From the NCBI GenBank assembly GCA_028015205.1, contig JAPWFG010000015.1, positions 6,262,001 to 6,326,000 on the forward strand: a stretch of 64,000 bases of DNA. Direction: 5' to 3'. Below are positions 13,496 to 28,065 of this stretch, one piece after another. Under the pieces are notes generated by a model, which was not told where the DNA came from, searched no databases, and saw only the letters and a program-made list of their open reading frames with translations. The position numbers were made by a program, and so were the translations under genes. This DNA comes from Mytilisepta virgata. Lineage: Eukaryota > Mollusca > Bivalvia > Mytilida > Mytilidae. Position 1 is the stretch's first letter; every line of letters begins with the position of its first letter.

Positions 13496-16400
13496 AAATT
13501 GTTTAGCATAAATGTTTATGCTATTGGTTATTGTATGTTAGTGGTATTAAAGCGTTTCATTTGACACTTGAAATATAGAATACAAGAATGATTCAACAAG
13601 GACTCGTATTTTTATTTTATTTTAAGCAGTTTTCATTCAAAATCCGAATAACATTGATCGTTATTCCGATAGCAGAATTCATTAGAAGTTTGAACAAAAA
13701 TTTTTTTTCACGTGAATTAGCGATTGTTTTTACAATTAATACATTTGATCATATCATCAAACGGATATCATGCATAACATATAGCAGGTTTAAAGCAGGT
13801 TTCTTCCTATTACTGTCAGACATGATAATTAAATTGATATTCCATTATTAATCAAACCTTTCATATTTCATTATTGTAATTTTCGATAATGACATATTAA
13901 ACAATTGGCATTTTTACGAAACTTTTGAGATGTTTGAAAAGCAGTATACGATGAACAGGTGAATCCGAAGAACTGATTCATCTTAGCATTAAAAAGTATC
14001 TGACATTTTTCAACACATTTTCCGCAGCATTATGCTTCTGAAATTGACAGAACAAATCCATAGAGCACCTCTTAATGTAATAAAGCAAACTGTTGTGCAT
14101 CGTTTTAGACATGTAAATATCATGCAAGGTTTTTAAAAGAAAAAACTTTTGTAACTGAATCCATATAAAACTATAAAACGCCACGGAGAACATGCAAGAT
14201 GTAAATGCGTCGTAGTTGTCAAGTACTAGTTTGGTGTGCAAGTTTTAAAAAAAAATAATTTCAGCACTCCTTCTAAGAAAAGCTGTAACATTATGGAAAT
14301 ATATATCGTCTTAGATATTTCATAATGTATTTTTTAGCCAAATGAATTATGCACAAACTTTATACCTCTGTTGGGTTTAGCTGTTTGCTTCATATTGAAT
14401 ACCATAATATAAAGAACAAAACAGAACTCCCCATTTATCTGTTTTATATGTGCATTTGCATTCTCTTTAACCCTGCATTTATTAAATTCCTATTTTGGTA
14501 AAAGGGAATCACAAACCCAGGGTCTTTTATAACCTAAATAAACAACTAAATCGATAAAATTTACACTTTACCATATAACTGTGTCACTCTAAGAAACTTT
14601 TCATTAGCTTATAATCATTTAGGTATTCGCGAGAAGAGTAAAAAATCCACGGGAACAAATACTAAAAATGCATTATCAAAAGAATGGAAAACACACAGCA
14701 AACCAAAGGAAATAGGAAAACAGCACAGTCACCAAACCACTAGCAATTTGAAGTACTATAAACACCCGAAAGGACGTTAAGTTCTACGGAAAAGTAAGCA
14801 TAGTCATGCGTCGATGACCGCAAACATCTAAACCGCTGGTAATGCGTAAAATAGAATGAAGAGTAAAGTGTAGCGAGATTCAATTTCATTCAGACGTTAA
14901 GTCTGATTGAAGACGCATAGCCTTATTCTATAACCAAAAACTTTGTACCGGTCAGTAAAATCGTGATATTAAGAAAGACGTACTATAATGTGTTAGAAGT
15001 TTGTGTGATGGTGAGTTTGCTATGTGGAGAAAGGCGCATTACATGTACATACCACACATTTGACAATAATGATTTAACTGTAAAATTTAAACACCTTAGG
15101 CTGGAGACTTTGTTCTACTGCTAGAAATGGGGACTTCAAAATTGAAAAGTTATAAACATCACAGTGGTCGCAAATACTAGATGTCAGTCTCGGTATGATT
15201 CATAAGTATAAGTGTTGTTTGACTCTATAGAATATTTGTTCACTGAGGTAGATACAATGCAGATAATCCTAAAAAAATAAAGGACGGAAGAAAACCTATA
15301 TAGAGAAAACATACATGTAATTAGGATGGTTTGTTTGCTGAATTTTTTCTTTTGGAAAAAGATTTCATTTCATTTTTATCACTACATTTAACTGTTGCAA
15401 ATATAGTGCTTTCTATTTAGGTAATGCATATTAGTGATAAATAATTATGAAAATGTATGGGTATAGTATGAGCATCGAAAGACAACAATCCATTCGGATG
15501 AACCCTTAAAATATTCATTAATTCTACATGTAGAACTAAACAAGGATCAAAACAGGTGTCAAAATTTCAACACAAATACCTAGAAATACCAAATAAACAA
15601 AGTGCTGCATACAATAAATGTATAAAAATAAGTAAACAAGGGGTGCAGGCACGATTACAATGTGGCGGGGTTCAACAAGTTTCTCTTACTAATGCAGTAC
15701 GATTATTTTTAACACCAGTCACTTTTTGTACATGTTATAGTTTCAGTATCAAATTGAAAGCATATTGAAAGGTAAACCTCACATTGGGATTTTATAGTAA
15801 CATTCAGGATTGAGTAAATATTAATATAAGAGTTTTAAACACGATGTAGAAATGTCAGGTCTAATAGCCAAACAAATATGCATACATATTAATTTAATTA
15901 CATTACGCTTTGCGTAGGTTTAATTGTTGAAACAAATATCAAGTTAATATAACTTATAGTTTTGCAATATGACGATACGATTAGTGGGAAACAATATTTT
16001 TGACATTTAACTTTCGTTCATGTGAATATTTAATTGTGTTTTCAACGCAAAAAGTGATCAACTTCGATCTAAATATTCTTGTATAAAGAAACATTCAGTT
16101 TTACTTTAACAAATGTAAAGAAGTTATCATTTAGATAAGACATATTTGTTGAAATATGCTTATACAATGATTCGAAATAGGTATCATAGAGAATTTTTAG
16201 AGCTACCACTGGATGGGTGTCTCTAACCGTGTATATTTTAGACATTTACCCTCGACAAGTGAAGGATTAATCATTTAACTTTAGGATGGTAAGGGGGCTG
16301 CAAGGACGTTATCTCGGACTGCCGAAATTCTTTTCGATGGTTTCCATGAAAATAAAATTGTACAGCCCAAATTGATGCACTTCATTGTATCATTATATTA

Positions 16401-16902
16401 GCTTTAATGTTCATGCTACCTTTTATGAGTACTACTACGTATCTGTGTGATTTTCAAATTTTATAAAATTTTAAACGTTATAAGATCTCCTTTCCTTTTG
16501 TATGCATGTCTTGTTTGGCACAATTGATATGTTTCATACTTCCTTTAAACAGTCAACAAAGCACTGCAATATTTTACCAAGTGACAGCAGTTTGTTTCTT
16601 TTTATCTTTTGTTCGGAATGCATTTGATGTATGGCCTGTCGATATCACGTTAACGTTTTAGGAGGAAACTAATTTTTACAGCAGTCGGTTTCCGTTTGTG
16701 ATACAGCTGTTACACATTTGCTCTATATCTGTATGTTTAAGCGGAAGTAAAATGTCTTAATATGTATCTGATTAAAGTGTCTATTACACAGCATGTCTCT
16801 ATTGATTAATTAGTCGAAAAAACGAATTTGGATTTAATGTATAAGGGACTCGAACTCATGAAACAATAGATAATGATACAAAAAGCCATTAAACGAAGTT
16901 TT
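13496..16902. other. No gene recognised
   Basis: AT-rich. Weak repeat traces near 14.68-14.83 kb (GGAAAAGTAAGCA) and 15.64-15.69 kb (TGTGGCGGGGTTCAAC). No exon with both splice sites and a conserved frame was seen. Confidence 0.5.
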
Positions 16903-17640
16903 AAGCTCATCTGGTTCAAAGGGCAATGTAATTATTGTCATCACTTTGCGTTCGTCGTTAGACAATTTATCATCTCCTTTGAAACTACTGGGCCCAATTG
17001 AACCAACCTTTGCAGGAAGAGTGTTTATAAAACTTCCACATTTTATTCAGATAAGGTGGAAAATATGGCCACCAGAGGAAATTTTTTATTCTGATTGGTA
17101 AATTTTTCAAACTTCTCCTCTTAACATAATATACCAAATCTTTTCAAGCGTTATAGGAATGATGATTAGAAGACTCTCTACAAACTTTCCTCATTTGATA
17201 TTGTTCAGGTGGCATGCTTGGCGGTTATAGTGGCCTAGTAGCCCATAGCTTTGCATTGCATCCTATAAGATATCACTATTCCTCATCATCTCCTCTGAAA
17301 CTACAATCTAATGACAAAACTTTGAAGAAATAATGTATTCATTTCATTTGAATCGGATAAAACACGTGGCCACCAGATGCAATTCTTGATTTTGATTGGT
17401 CAAAGTTTCAATTTTCGTCTCCTCTAAAACTCCTATGCCAAATCTTTTGAAACTTTACAAGAATGATAAATCGGATATTTTATTCGCAGAGTCTTCATTT
17501 CCTGTTGATTGAGTAGCAAACATGATGGCTGTAGTGGCACATAGATTAACATTGAACCCTATGTTTAATCACAGTTCTATCCTCTCCTCTGAAATTACAA
17601 GGCCAATATTAACCAACCTTGTAAGGTATGAGTATATGGA
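16903..17640 (+). repeat. 'AGCTCATCTGG' repeat, diverged copy
   Basis: Starts AGCTCATCTGGTTC; TCATCACTTTGCG and CTCCTCTGAAACTAC segments recur at several points, as in the array at 56.7 kb but more decayed. No coding potential. Confidence 0.7.
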
Positions 17641-18533
17641 AGGACCTTTATACAAGTTTCTTATTTCATTCTTATAGATTTAACTTTGACACACAAACAA
17701 AATTAGATATGCAATATGTTATCTACTTCATTATCCAGGCGATTAATCCAGGCTCACTTGAGCCTGTTATTTTATTCCCTGAAGGTCGCTCTGAGGACCA
17801 GCAATGACTTAAATGTTCATACTTTAAAGAAAGATCAACACACCCCCTATTATCGATGTAAGCTGTTCTTGACGAGATTGAGAAAAATGCACTGTGATCT
17901 TGTCTTCCGTTAAACAGTGGAATGTTAAGATAACATGTATTGTTTTAGAAGAACGACATTAAAGCAACAATAGCCTATACAACTAACACACGTTTGATTT
18001 TAAACGGTCCGTCTGGTCTCATTTATTGTTATTTTGTCTTCATTTGCTGTGCCATCATATTTTCAAACAAAATCAAGATAACGAGATCAAGACATGTTTT
18101 CTTGCAGTCAATCCGATGGATCAACAAAATATTAGATCAGTCTAGTACAGCTAAAGTGGAACATTGCATAATTCATTTTGAACTAGTCTGAACCAATCTG
18201 ATCGATTGCAAGGCAATATATAATATTTTGATTTTGTCATCTTGATTTTGTATGAAATCCCATATATTGTAAAAATCAAAACATGAATGGTCGTTTAAGA
18301 TCAAAAGTGTGTTATTAGTCATAGTACACTGTATACTGTAGAAATATTATTGCATCGGTTACAAATATAGTAATGTTACATTTTCCTGTTTTGATCTAAG
18401 GATTCTAGTGGTTTTATAGATGGAGAGTCAACACGATAAAAAATATATTGATGTCAGAAGAACGTTTGACTACTACATGTAACTTTAGTATTACCTACAG
18501 TGTAAAGCATAATGTATTTTATTTGTCTTTCAG
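17641..18533. other. 5' region of the neuropeptide-type gene
   Basis: Must be at least partly intron, since 18534 follows an acceptor. No clear 5' non-coding exon or promoter could be placed. Confidence 0.4.
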
Positions 18534-18548
18534 ATAGAAACCTCCAAG

Positions 18549-18814
18549 ATGAATACAGTAAAGAACTTTTGTATTGTAACAGTCTTGATAGCATTTGTTG
18601 CACATTTAAGTCAGTCCAGAAGTATACAAATGGACTGTTTAACACTCTGTGCTGAAGGTATTAACCCTCTTAAATTTAATATTGACTGTGACTGTTATAA
18701 CAACGATCCATTCATATACGTAAATCGCAGAGGCGCTAAAAAACCATTTAGATTTGGAAAAAGAAGTTTTATGGCTTACCCACCCGGACTTCAATATTCC
18801 AGAACTGGATACGG
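18549..18814 (+). CDS. Secreted neuropeptide-type precursor (single FRFamide), coding exon 1
   Basis: Starts at the ATG at 18549, 15 bases after a good acceptor (TTTGTCTTTCAG, ends 18533), so at least one non-coding exon lies further upstream. Residues 1-24 are a typical signal peptide: a basic start, then a hydrophobic core (CIVTVLIAFVAHL). Four cysteines follow at residues 30, 34, 47 and 49, in a C-x3-C-x12-C-x-C pattern. A dibasic RR (60-61) and a GKR (70-72) bracket the peptide GAKKPFRF, whose following Gly would give a C-terminal amide; cleavage at the inner KK would leave PFRF-amide. The exon ends at a perfect GTAAGT donor (18815), with two bases of a Gly codon left over; without splicing, a TAA follows at once. 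The signal peptide, convertase sites and amidation Gly are read directly; hormone or transmitter function is inference. It is not a multi-copy FMRFamide precursor, and it is unlike luqin, whose cysteines lie C-terminal to the RFamide. I do not recognise the exact family. Confidence 0.8.
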
Positions 18815-19191
18815 GTAAGTTTGATATGCATAGTTTGATTTAATATGGTTTATTGGAGTTTTTTTTACCACTTTCAGCGCAATTTCCAATATAGGTCTAA
18901 ACTATCTTATCGCTGGTAGAAGACGGGATACCCGTAGACAACACCAACAAAACATCCTCGAATCACAATGTCTGTACACTGTAATTACCAGACGATTAAT
19001 ATCATTCCATACTTGGGTGAACAAAGCCAATACACAACACGATTTGTCTTTTTTACGATTTATTTACCCACAAAATATTAAACACGTGTATCATATATAT
19101 TATTTACAATTGTTTTCAAATGAAAAACAAACAGGTCGTCAGTAAAGATATACCATAGTAGTGTGAAATATTATTTGTACATACACGTACA

Positions 19192-19288
19192 CGGTATGGC
19201 ACTGGAAAATTTCCGTATTTGAACAAACTTCAATAACTCGAACAGATTTCGACGGTCCCTTGAAGTTCGAGCCATCGAAGTTCTACTG
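19192..19288 (-). mobile_element. TIR-like DNA-transposon fragment
   Basis: On the - strand it begins CAGTAGAACTTCGATGGCTC directly after TA, then has CGAACTTCAAGGGACCGTCG. TA flanks and a CAGT...AACTTCGA end suggest a pogo/Tigger-like MITE end. Related pieces are at 35703 and 36434. The class is inference. Confidence 0.4.
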
Positions 19289-20379
19289 TATGTCCATTAA
19301 GATACTTTAATTGATACCTTAGAACAACTGTTGCAAAAATGATAAATAATGAAAACCAAGGAGTATTTCACTCGTGCATAGCTTATCTTTATGGGTTTTT
19401 AGCTTTAAGCTATTGGTCATTTTAGTATTTTTGAATTTGTTCTTCATTTTTTGGAATTCTTGTTTTGGTTTTCAACATTATAGGAACTTGAGCATAACTG
19501 ATGAGTCGCCAATCTACGAAATGTGCACATTTTGTGCATTAAAATAAATAGACTTTATTAAGTTTTGAGTAGAAAACACCTCATCTTAAATCAGAATCAA
19601 TTCACATAACCACAAATAATTAGTGTTGAAAGGATAGTGTTCATTGGTAGTTGCAACAAAATAACCAAACCACAACGCGACCGTGGCCTCGCATAGTTTG
19701 AACATTATAAATTGTTCGAAAAGCTGCATGTTGGCAGGCCTGGAAATATGAAGTACGTGCAATACGCAAAAATCGTAAACTATTGAATTCATTTCCCGAA
19801 AAGTTATATTTTTACATTTTTCTTCATTATTCAGCTTATCATAGAGTATTAATGTTATAACGCATTACTACGGATAGGCAGCTTTCACCAAGTTATAAAA
19901 TTCAAAGATATAATGTGAATCCATGGTAAAATGGGCATATAATATGGCATCAATGAACAATTTTCATAATTATAGATAAATTGCATCTCTATTGTAATTA
20001 AATCAAATAAAAGGCTATTAAAGGGACTTTGACAGGGAGAACAAACTTTCCCGGATAAAATACAAGAGGATTTAGATCAAACGACCGAAAGCAATTTTAA
20101 ATTTTTGTAGGTGCTTAATGAAAATTCAAATTCATTAAAATGTATAGGTTTTCATTTTCACTGTCATTTAAATTTATGACGTTGCATATTCGCCTATGGC
20201 CTGGTTTTGTATGAAAATTCATTAAATGCTATATTTTGATTGAATATTTTCGGGCCGACGACATAGCACACGTCGTTTATAAAGTCCATTTACGTAACTG
20301 TCCGGGTAAATTTTTGTTTTAAATGACATGTTTAAAGTTCAGTTTGCTAGAGATCTAGATCTAAACACCACCAGAGTTG

Positions 20380-20525
20380 AGTGTCTGTACCAGATCAGGC
20401 TAACTTGACTCTGTCGTTGTATGTTTGTGTTTTCATCGTTACCGTTTTATGTTATTTTTGTCCCGGATTCTGTATATTGGGTGGATTTGATTGATTGGTA
20501 TGTCATTGACCTTCACCTCAAATTG
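20380..20525 (-). repeat. Interspersed repeat C, antisense copy
   Basis: TTGGTATGTCATTGACCTTC and TTGTCCCGGATTCTGT are the reverse of the family-C start. It lies directly before the retroelement relic at 20531. Confidence 0.55.
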
Positions 20526-20530
20526 ACACC

Positions 20531-21095
20531 AGAGGAATGATGAATACAAACTTTACGACAAACGGGATGACTTTGACTTTCCAATCGTCAACATTTTTGA
20601 GCGGCAATATTCCAGAAGCGCCGGCGTATGGAGTATATATTTCACAACGTTATTCCAGAGCTTGTGACATATACATTGGCTTCCTGCACAGAACCCGGCT
20701 TCTGACAGAAAAGTTGCTCAGACAGGGATATGTTTCTCCTGAGTTGGAGTCATCCTTATTAAAGTTTTATGGGCGTCATCATGACTTGGCTGACAGGTAT
20801 GAAAAAACCGTTTCCCAAATGAAAATGGACTTGTTTCATTGAGATTATCCCTTCCTCATACCGGATATGATATAGGCAGCATAGCGGGTACCATCTGGAA
20901 GCAGAGACTGCTTACTCTTCCGGAGCACCTGAGTCTACCCCCGGATTTTTAGTGGGGTCCATGTTGTTCATATGTTTTTAGTTTTTAATTGTCGTGCATG
21001 TATTGTTTTGGTCTTGTCTTCGTTGTTCTCCGGAGTTTGTCAATTGTTTCGATTTGTCCCTCCTTCGAATATCCCTTTGGTATTTCTTGACTTTA
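20531..21095 (+). pseudogene. Retroelement 3' end: C-terminal RT fragment plus 3' UTR
   Basis: 5'-truncated copy. It starts in the RT at DEYKLYDKRDDFDFPIVN; a frameshift near 20595 then moves the frame to IPEAPAYGVYIS...TEKLLRQGYV...LLKFYGRHHDLADRY and a stop at 20840-20842. So the open frame 20537-20842 is a chimera: its first ~25 residues are out of the ancestral frame. About 250 bases of 3' UTR follow, ending GGTATTTCTTGACTTTA, the same end as the copies at 8.0 and 61.1 kb. Confidence 0.85.
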
Positions 21096-22904
21096 CTCAT
21101 TGTTGACCTTCCCTGTTATCCATTTTGTTTTTTTTTATATTAGATCTTTTTATGACATTGCTTTATTTTTTTTAAAGTTTCGGAATTCAAATGGGCTTTT
21201 TCACTTAAGTAAATTAGCTGAAAAGACTTTGGGAAATAGGTTCTAATAGTTTCAAGTTTTCTTCTCTTTTCATATTCATACGATATATCACATTATATTT
21301 CCTTTTCCTTTTTCATAATACATTTCTGTTTGTATACTTGAATTGAATTAGATCGTATTTCAATTTCCAATCCTTTCCCAGTATCCTAAGAAATAAAATT
21401 GAAAGAATAAATTACAAATAGACTACTTAAATTTGTTGTTGTGGAACTTCATTGTCCACCAGATAACTGAAATATCTTCGTTATTGTTTACTCAATATAT
21501 CAAGAAAATTAAAGCGAAAATGTTAACAAAGTAATTTCATCATTCAACAAATATTGTATTTCAATTTCTACCCTAACATCATTCTGTTGTGACCTCTTTT
21601 ATATTATTCATTTTAATCAGATAAAATTGGATGAACAACCAAAACCTAATTCGTGAAACAGATGACAACAGGGATTGTTGAAAACAAGAACGTTAAATAT
21701 CTAAAACGATCCTTTTGGATCGTACAAATGTATTAAAACTGTATTAATTCCTGCCATCTGTTTGTGACGCGATTAAATATTATTCTTAGAGCTGAATTTT
21801 TTTATTCCACTACTAACCGTTTGACTGTGTAGGCCACAGAATTTATCTGAAAAGTCTAAAAAAAAACCACAAAATTTATTTCTTTAAATACTTTTTGATA
21901 CACATGTAAATTTCCTCCTCCCCTACCCGGACCACACAACACCCCTAACCTACCACAAAAAGCAATTTTCACTCTAATACAATACAATACAAAAAGCTCA
22001 TGTGGTTGTGGAATATTTGCTTATTTCATATATATCAGTTAATGACCTTATACATATACCTGGTCTTTCCACTTTCCACCTTCCGCTACCTTAATGGCCG
22101 TAAATACAACTTCCGGTAGATCATCATTCCTGTTTGACAAGCCCAATTGTGAACTAATTATCCTATGTCAATTAGTTTTAACATTATGTATAGTTTCCGT
22201 TTCCTCACGCTTTCCAACTTAAGTTCGGATATTAGTTTTAGAACGAGATACATTCCATTAACAGCTTTCCTTGCAGATATTGATAATTTTAGACGATACA
22301 TGACATTTATAGATTTATGTTTGACATTATATATTAATCACCTTACAAATTGGTCCATTTATGATGTGTAAAGCGCATGATTTTACAGCGAATGAAGTTT
22401 CCGCTGATATACCTCTAGTATCCAAATTATAAGAAAAAAATACATTTTTATATATCTTATGGCACTGCTGCATTTTTGTCCTATTTGTTAATCTTCATTT
22501 CCGTTGCATTAGATACGTATCCAGTTTAAGCTATGCTATCTGGTCACACAGATTTTCAACTTCAAATTCAATCATTTAATGACATTTGGCTTGAAAACGA
22601 AATCGAAAAAAGTTCCTTATACTAATGGATTTATCACTCGTAGGTATGTATAAATAAATGCTTTGATATCAGTTTTCATGCACAAGATTTGCACATTTCG
22701 CCGATTTAAGACCGAAGGCCTTAAACTGTTAAATGTTGAAAACTAAAATAATATTTCAAAACGTGGAAGATCAATCCAAAATGCTTAATTGACCAAAATG
22801 ATTAATCCAAAACCATCTAAGAACAGAGCTATGCACGAGGGAGATATTCCTTAGTTATAACAGAAGGTAACATTAAATTTATAGTATAAATTCCGGGCTA
22901 GTAT

Positions 22905-22985
22905 CGCAAGACTAGCAAGTGAGCTGGTGATACCCTCGCGGTCGTGGAGTCCATCATCAGTGGTAACCCCGTGTCGATTCAGTGC
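22905..22985 (+). repeat. Interspersed repeat E, fragment
   Basis: GAGCTGGTGATACCCTCGCG with GGAGTCCATCATCAGTGG resembles the start of repeat E at 56.5 and 60.7 kb. Confidence 0.6.
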
Positions 22986-25900
22986 CAATAATCAAGTTAT
23001 ATATGCACATTTCGTTGAAATAGAATGATTACTAGAACTCATCTTGCTACTATGTGGATAAATTAGGTCTGGTCGTTCTGTGCTCAAGCTTTATTTAGGA
23101 GAAGCAAGAAGTACATCCAACAAGAAGGGCACTAAATATCACACAAATACCAAATCAAACAATACCGTAAATATGCTGGCCATGTTTATATTTGGATTTT
23201 TTGACGCCCGATGTAAATGTGCCAAAATTAAACAACAAAAAATAAATAAATAAAAATAAACAATCAAATCCAAAAATAAAAATTTCCAAAATAATTGCAA
23301 ATTATTTTAATCTGGAAAAGGTATTAACATTGAGTTTTACAGTTCAAATACAAGTCCTGGCTTTGATCAGGAATATTAAATAATGTGAGGAATTTGAACA
23401 TGTTACGTGTGCTAATAAGTGGTTAAACAAAGATAAAAAAAATAGTCCCGATTAGTTCTTATCTTAAGAAAATGTTCGGTACCAGAGAGAGAAACATACA
23501 AACGACAGACATAAAAAAGGGTGTCGTTAATAATATGACAGTATACTAACAGCTACATGTACCAGAAATATGAGAATCGTACAGCTACATATGTACGTTT
23601 GCTGCTGATACGAGGACTTTTTGACCTGCCATCTAAATAAAGTACACTCCACCAAATTTTAATATTCTACCAGAGGCAAAGGATGGTTAAGGAGGAAATT
23701 TGAGTTAAAACTACTAAGTGTCTTTCCCAGGTCGGATGCTTTTTAATGAATTTTACATGTTCATTTTTAGAATGTTCAACTGCTAGCTCAAATTACTAAC
23801 TGGTTGATAAAAAAAACACTTGATTTAGTATTAGAGCACCACTTTTGTAAGCCACTTTGAAGTTATTCCTGTTCCTGCCAATTATTTTGTTTACATTTTA
23901 TGTACGGACTCACTCTTGGTCTGGGTTTCCAAGAGTCAACAACTTTTTATTTTTATTTTTTCGTCCTCGTGATCAAGGCCATATTGGGCAAAACTTTGGG
24001 TAACTTTTTAGTTTGGTTGCTGTTTTTTTTATGATTTTATATTTGGTTTTGTTCGGCTTGTGTATTTGGCACATGTTTGGTACATTTAAGTCGTTTTATG
24101 CTCCTTTTAACAGCTCACCATTTCCATTTATTTTCCTTGTTTTCCTTTCAATTTTATACGTCTGTTTCAAAATCAACCATAAATTTTGTACAAACGGATC
24201 ATTTGTTCATATTATTTCATTGTTTTGCTACATTCAGGTCTTTTTCAAAGTGCTGACAATACATTTGAAGTCTTTGTCATTTTGACACTGTATGCAGAAA
24301 TCCTCCATGATAAGTACAAGATTGGAAATAACCTCTCTTTCAACAGCTATGCAGGTAGATCGTTGATAAAATTGTATCAATGTTTATCATGTGATATTCA
24401 TTGGATTAATATACAGCTGGTCTTTCAGTTATGCTGTTCGTGTTTTTAAACAGCTAATTTGTTTCATCTGATTTCATCTAACTTTCAATTTCATTTCTAG
24501 ATATTTATCCTATTAAGAATGTTAAGGCAAACATTAATAGGTATTACTCTATTTTTCCTTTTTATAAGTAAATTATAAAATTTGTTGTCATAGTTACAAC
24601 ATTTCTCGGTCTCAAACCCCCTACACGACAGGATGTGTTAGTACAATTTGTCGAGATCTGGCGATTTATTTTATTTTTATGATTCGTTCTTACATTTTAA
24701 TTAGCTTTAGTTTTTTATCTATTTATTTTCAGTTAATGTTTCCGTACTTAAGGGTCAATCAGTATTTTGTAGTGATGTTTTATTGTTAATCATACCTTCA
24801 GTAAATAGACAACCGATGTTGTTTTAGTTGTTAAAACCATTGGATATTACAATCAGCTCAAAACTGTCGGTACTAAAATATTTTTATAGTTCATTATCTC
24901 TGTTATGCCACATCTTTTAATTGAGTTCACTACCAATCGTAACGATGTTATAATACATAAATCAACGCAAATGGATATTTTATAGATTAATCATTATTGT
25001 ACTAATTGGTAGAATTAGGAAAAAAATATTCATTACAAAAACACCACCATATAACAGAGCTTATTTTAGCTATTTATATGATTGTTTTGCCTGAAGATAA
25101 AGCTTGCTGGATTACCATATATCTTATAAATATTAATTGCTTGCTGTCTAACGGAATAATAGTTTTTTCGTTAATATTTCTTCGCTGCATCATTATCTAA
25201 TAGTCTTTGTTGTCTGAATCACAATCAAAACGTTATATTGGATCAGAGACAAAATATTATCAAATATTTTAAATATTCCATGATGTCAGATTTTATTACC
25301 AAGGTGTGTATATTGTCGACTCATCAGTTGTTCTCAAGGATTGAAATGTTGAACGATGAAACAAGTAATTCGGAAGAGAAACGTTGAAGAGAAAATTCAA
25401 TGCCAAAATAACGTACCAATGGAAGCAAAAGCCATATAAGGACAGAAAACAGACAAGCAAGATACTCCTTATGTTTCATAAAATTCAATACTTTTATAAA
25501 AAAAATCTAAGGTATCAGTTTCGCACAATAAAAACTGCGCTGGTGATATCTTTCTTGACTCCTCTTGTCCTAGATAGCCATCAATTTTGCAAGATTAAGT
25601 TCGTGATATAATATGTTTTACCATATATTAAATATATTTGAAGTATACTAATAAAGTCAAACCATATATCTGACGTCTAGAATGAATTTATTTGGAGTTT
25701 GTTATGCAGTGTGGGATCATACTCTACGGAGTGATATTCAGACGTGTAGGCTATTTATAATTAACTTGATTGCTACTTATAATTAGCATTTGACTCGCGA
25801 CAGGCGACGTTATTGACAAAAGCTTGAACAAATGACGATTTTTGCCAGAGAATTCAATTTTAAAATATTGTGTTCTATATCTTTTGTGAATATATCTAAA

Positions 25901-27307
25901 TTACATAAGCCAAGGTTACATTCCGGTTTTAAACTATGTTTAGGTATTACAGGTATTCAGCTCTGTAAAATATTCATATATGGATGGCTGAACGATGACA
26001 TGTCATTGTCTTATACACTTATACAATGTATCCTCTAAAATTTCAGTTTATCTCAAAATCTTCAAACGTTTTCCGTGCCAAAAGATCATTGTCATTTATG
26101 CTCCTACTTTTTAAACAACTAATTAGAGTTATCTCCCTTACAGATAGTTTCTTTAGAAGGGATAATGATGGATTAAATCTTGACATGTTCACAACCGTGA
26201 CAAAAATTATGACATAATGTAACCTTTTACAATGTTATCATAATTATTTAAAAATCTTAATGTTATTTATTTTGTTATTTTTTACGTTTTTCAATAATGA
26301 CGCATTATTTCGGAAAAATATCAAAATTAAAACAAGCTGCGAAAGATTTGGTTTAAAAGGAGATAACAGGAAAGACATAGGAGAATTTGTTAACTATATA
26401 TGGTTATATAAACAAAAATTTTTGATCGATCTAAAACAAATTTATTCTTATGGGATTTCTTTACTTTCAAGGTATTATAGCAAAATATATATATCTGTTA
26501 TATATGGCCTATTTTTTTTAATAACTCTACATTAAATCGGTCAGATTTATCGGTTAATTCTTATAATCTATTCACGGTTACCGGTGTATTATAATTTTAT
26601 ATACATAATGTTACTGTATTATATCAGATACTGCAAAACCATCTATGATCGATAAATCGCTAAAAAGGAAGTGTTAAATCTTTCAAATGGCTTTATGAGA
26701 TTATATGGAACCAACTATCAGATGGTTTTATCCCATTCTCTAAAGTAGGACATAAGAACAGATTATGATGAGAACATTCAGAAACTACAGATTCACGGAG
26801 AAATTTTCTTCCAGTAATAACGCTCACAAACAACCTATACTTTGTGAAAATTGTTAGCAGATGTATTTTATAATAAAAAAAAGGAGAGAAATGAAAAGAT
26901 GATAGTATTTCTCGTGACGAAGTTCCCCACAATTATAGTACATTATGTCTCTGAACGCCATTTTACCAGAAAAAAATCTCGGTTCTTATTTATTTCTTGG
27001 TGCAGGGGTCTTCATTATTTAGAGGACCCCATGGATCTTATGCTTAATTTAAAGATTACCTCACAATATACAATGATATATTCTAATATGAAGACACGTA
27101 TTCTCTTATTTATATAGACCACATGTATGATTACCAATAGTTTATCTCTGTTAATTTTAATCCGTCACCAATGGAAATTGCTACAGTTTATGTGCCAATG
27201 TATCTATATAGATACAGAAGAAGGGCCATGTTCCATTGCTAAAAGCAAAAGTCGCCTAATGCCTATCAAAATCTTTTGAGACAGTCTTAACACAAATTAA
27301 CGTCTTT

Positions 27308-27440
27308 ACGTTTGGTTTTTGGTCTTCCAACTGTTTTGGTTTTAATGCTGCTGATGAGAGGTAACTCCTTGAAATGCGTCGTATACAGCATAGTATAAAT
27401 TCACTATATCTAATATTAGTATCTTTGGATTGTTATTTTA
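27308..27440 (+). repeat. Interspersed repeat E, intronic copy
   Basis: GGTCTTCCAACTGTTTTGG, CTGCTGATGAGAGGTAACTC and ATATCTAATATTAGTATCT match the reverse strand of 60.80-60.92 kb. Confidence 0.8.
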
Positions 27441-27483
27441 AGACGTTTTTTGTTCAACGTTAGAAACACTCAAAACCAGAATG

Positions 27484-27551
27484 TTTTTTTTTGTTTTTTG
27501 TTTTTTTTTTTTTTTTTTTTTTTTTTTGTTTTTTTTTTTTTTTTTTTTTTT
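27484..27551. repeat. Poly-T tract
   Basis: About 68 bases, almost all T, broken by a few G. Not clearly the tail of any element on either side. Confidence 0.95.
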
Positions 27552-28043
27552 GCTGTAAATGAGTTTATGTAAATCCTTTCATATGACAGTTGAATGGTTT
27601 GGATTCTGAGTGTTCTTCTTGGCAGTATTCCAAAAAGGAGATACAAAATTCTTGGCAATTGAATGAAATTGAATCTTTACACAAATTTTGCGGGTACAAA
27701 ATTTGAACGTATTAATATTGCATAAAAAATTGAACGAATTAATATTGCATAAAATTTCCTTTGTTAACATAAACAATCGTTGAATAAAATTGTTTACGAT
27801 AAAATGTAAACATTTAGGATAAAAGAATTAATTGCAACTGGAGAATATGGCCCTAAGACTTTAAAGTTTATATACATTAAACCAATTGGTAAATATGGCG
27901 TGTTCCAACATTAAAACTAAGTTCGGATACAAAATTCCTTGCGTACATTCTTCGATTAACCTTCATCGTGAACGCCAACTTTGAAAAGCTAAAAACTAAT
28001 CATCAATTACGGTTGCCGGCAAAATGAATACTGGGAAAAGGGT

Positions 28044-28065
28044 GGGGGGGGGGGGGGGGGGGGGG
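28044..28065. repeat. Poly-G run
   Basis: 22 consecutive G in the intron of the neuropeptide-type gene. Length may be unreliable in sequencing. Confidence 0.95.

Noticed and set aside
20537..20842. Intact 101-aa gene
   Set aside because: It is a 5'-truncated, frameshifted retroelement tail; its first ~25 residues are out of the ancestral frame.
24013..24449. Hydrophobic 87-90 codon frames as membrane proteins
   Set aside because: They are overlapping frames of T-rich DNA without splice or homology support.
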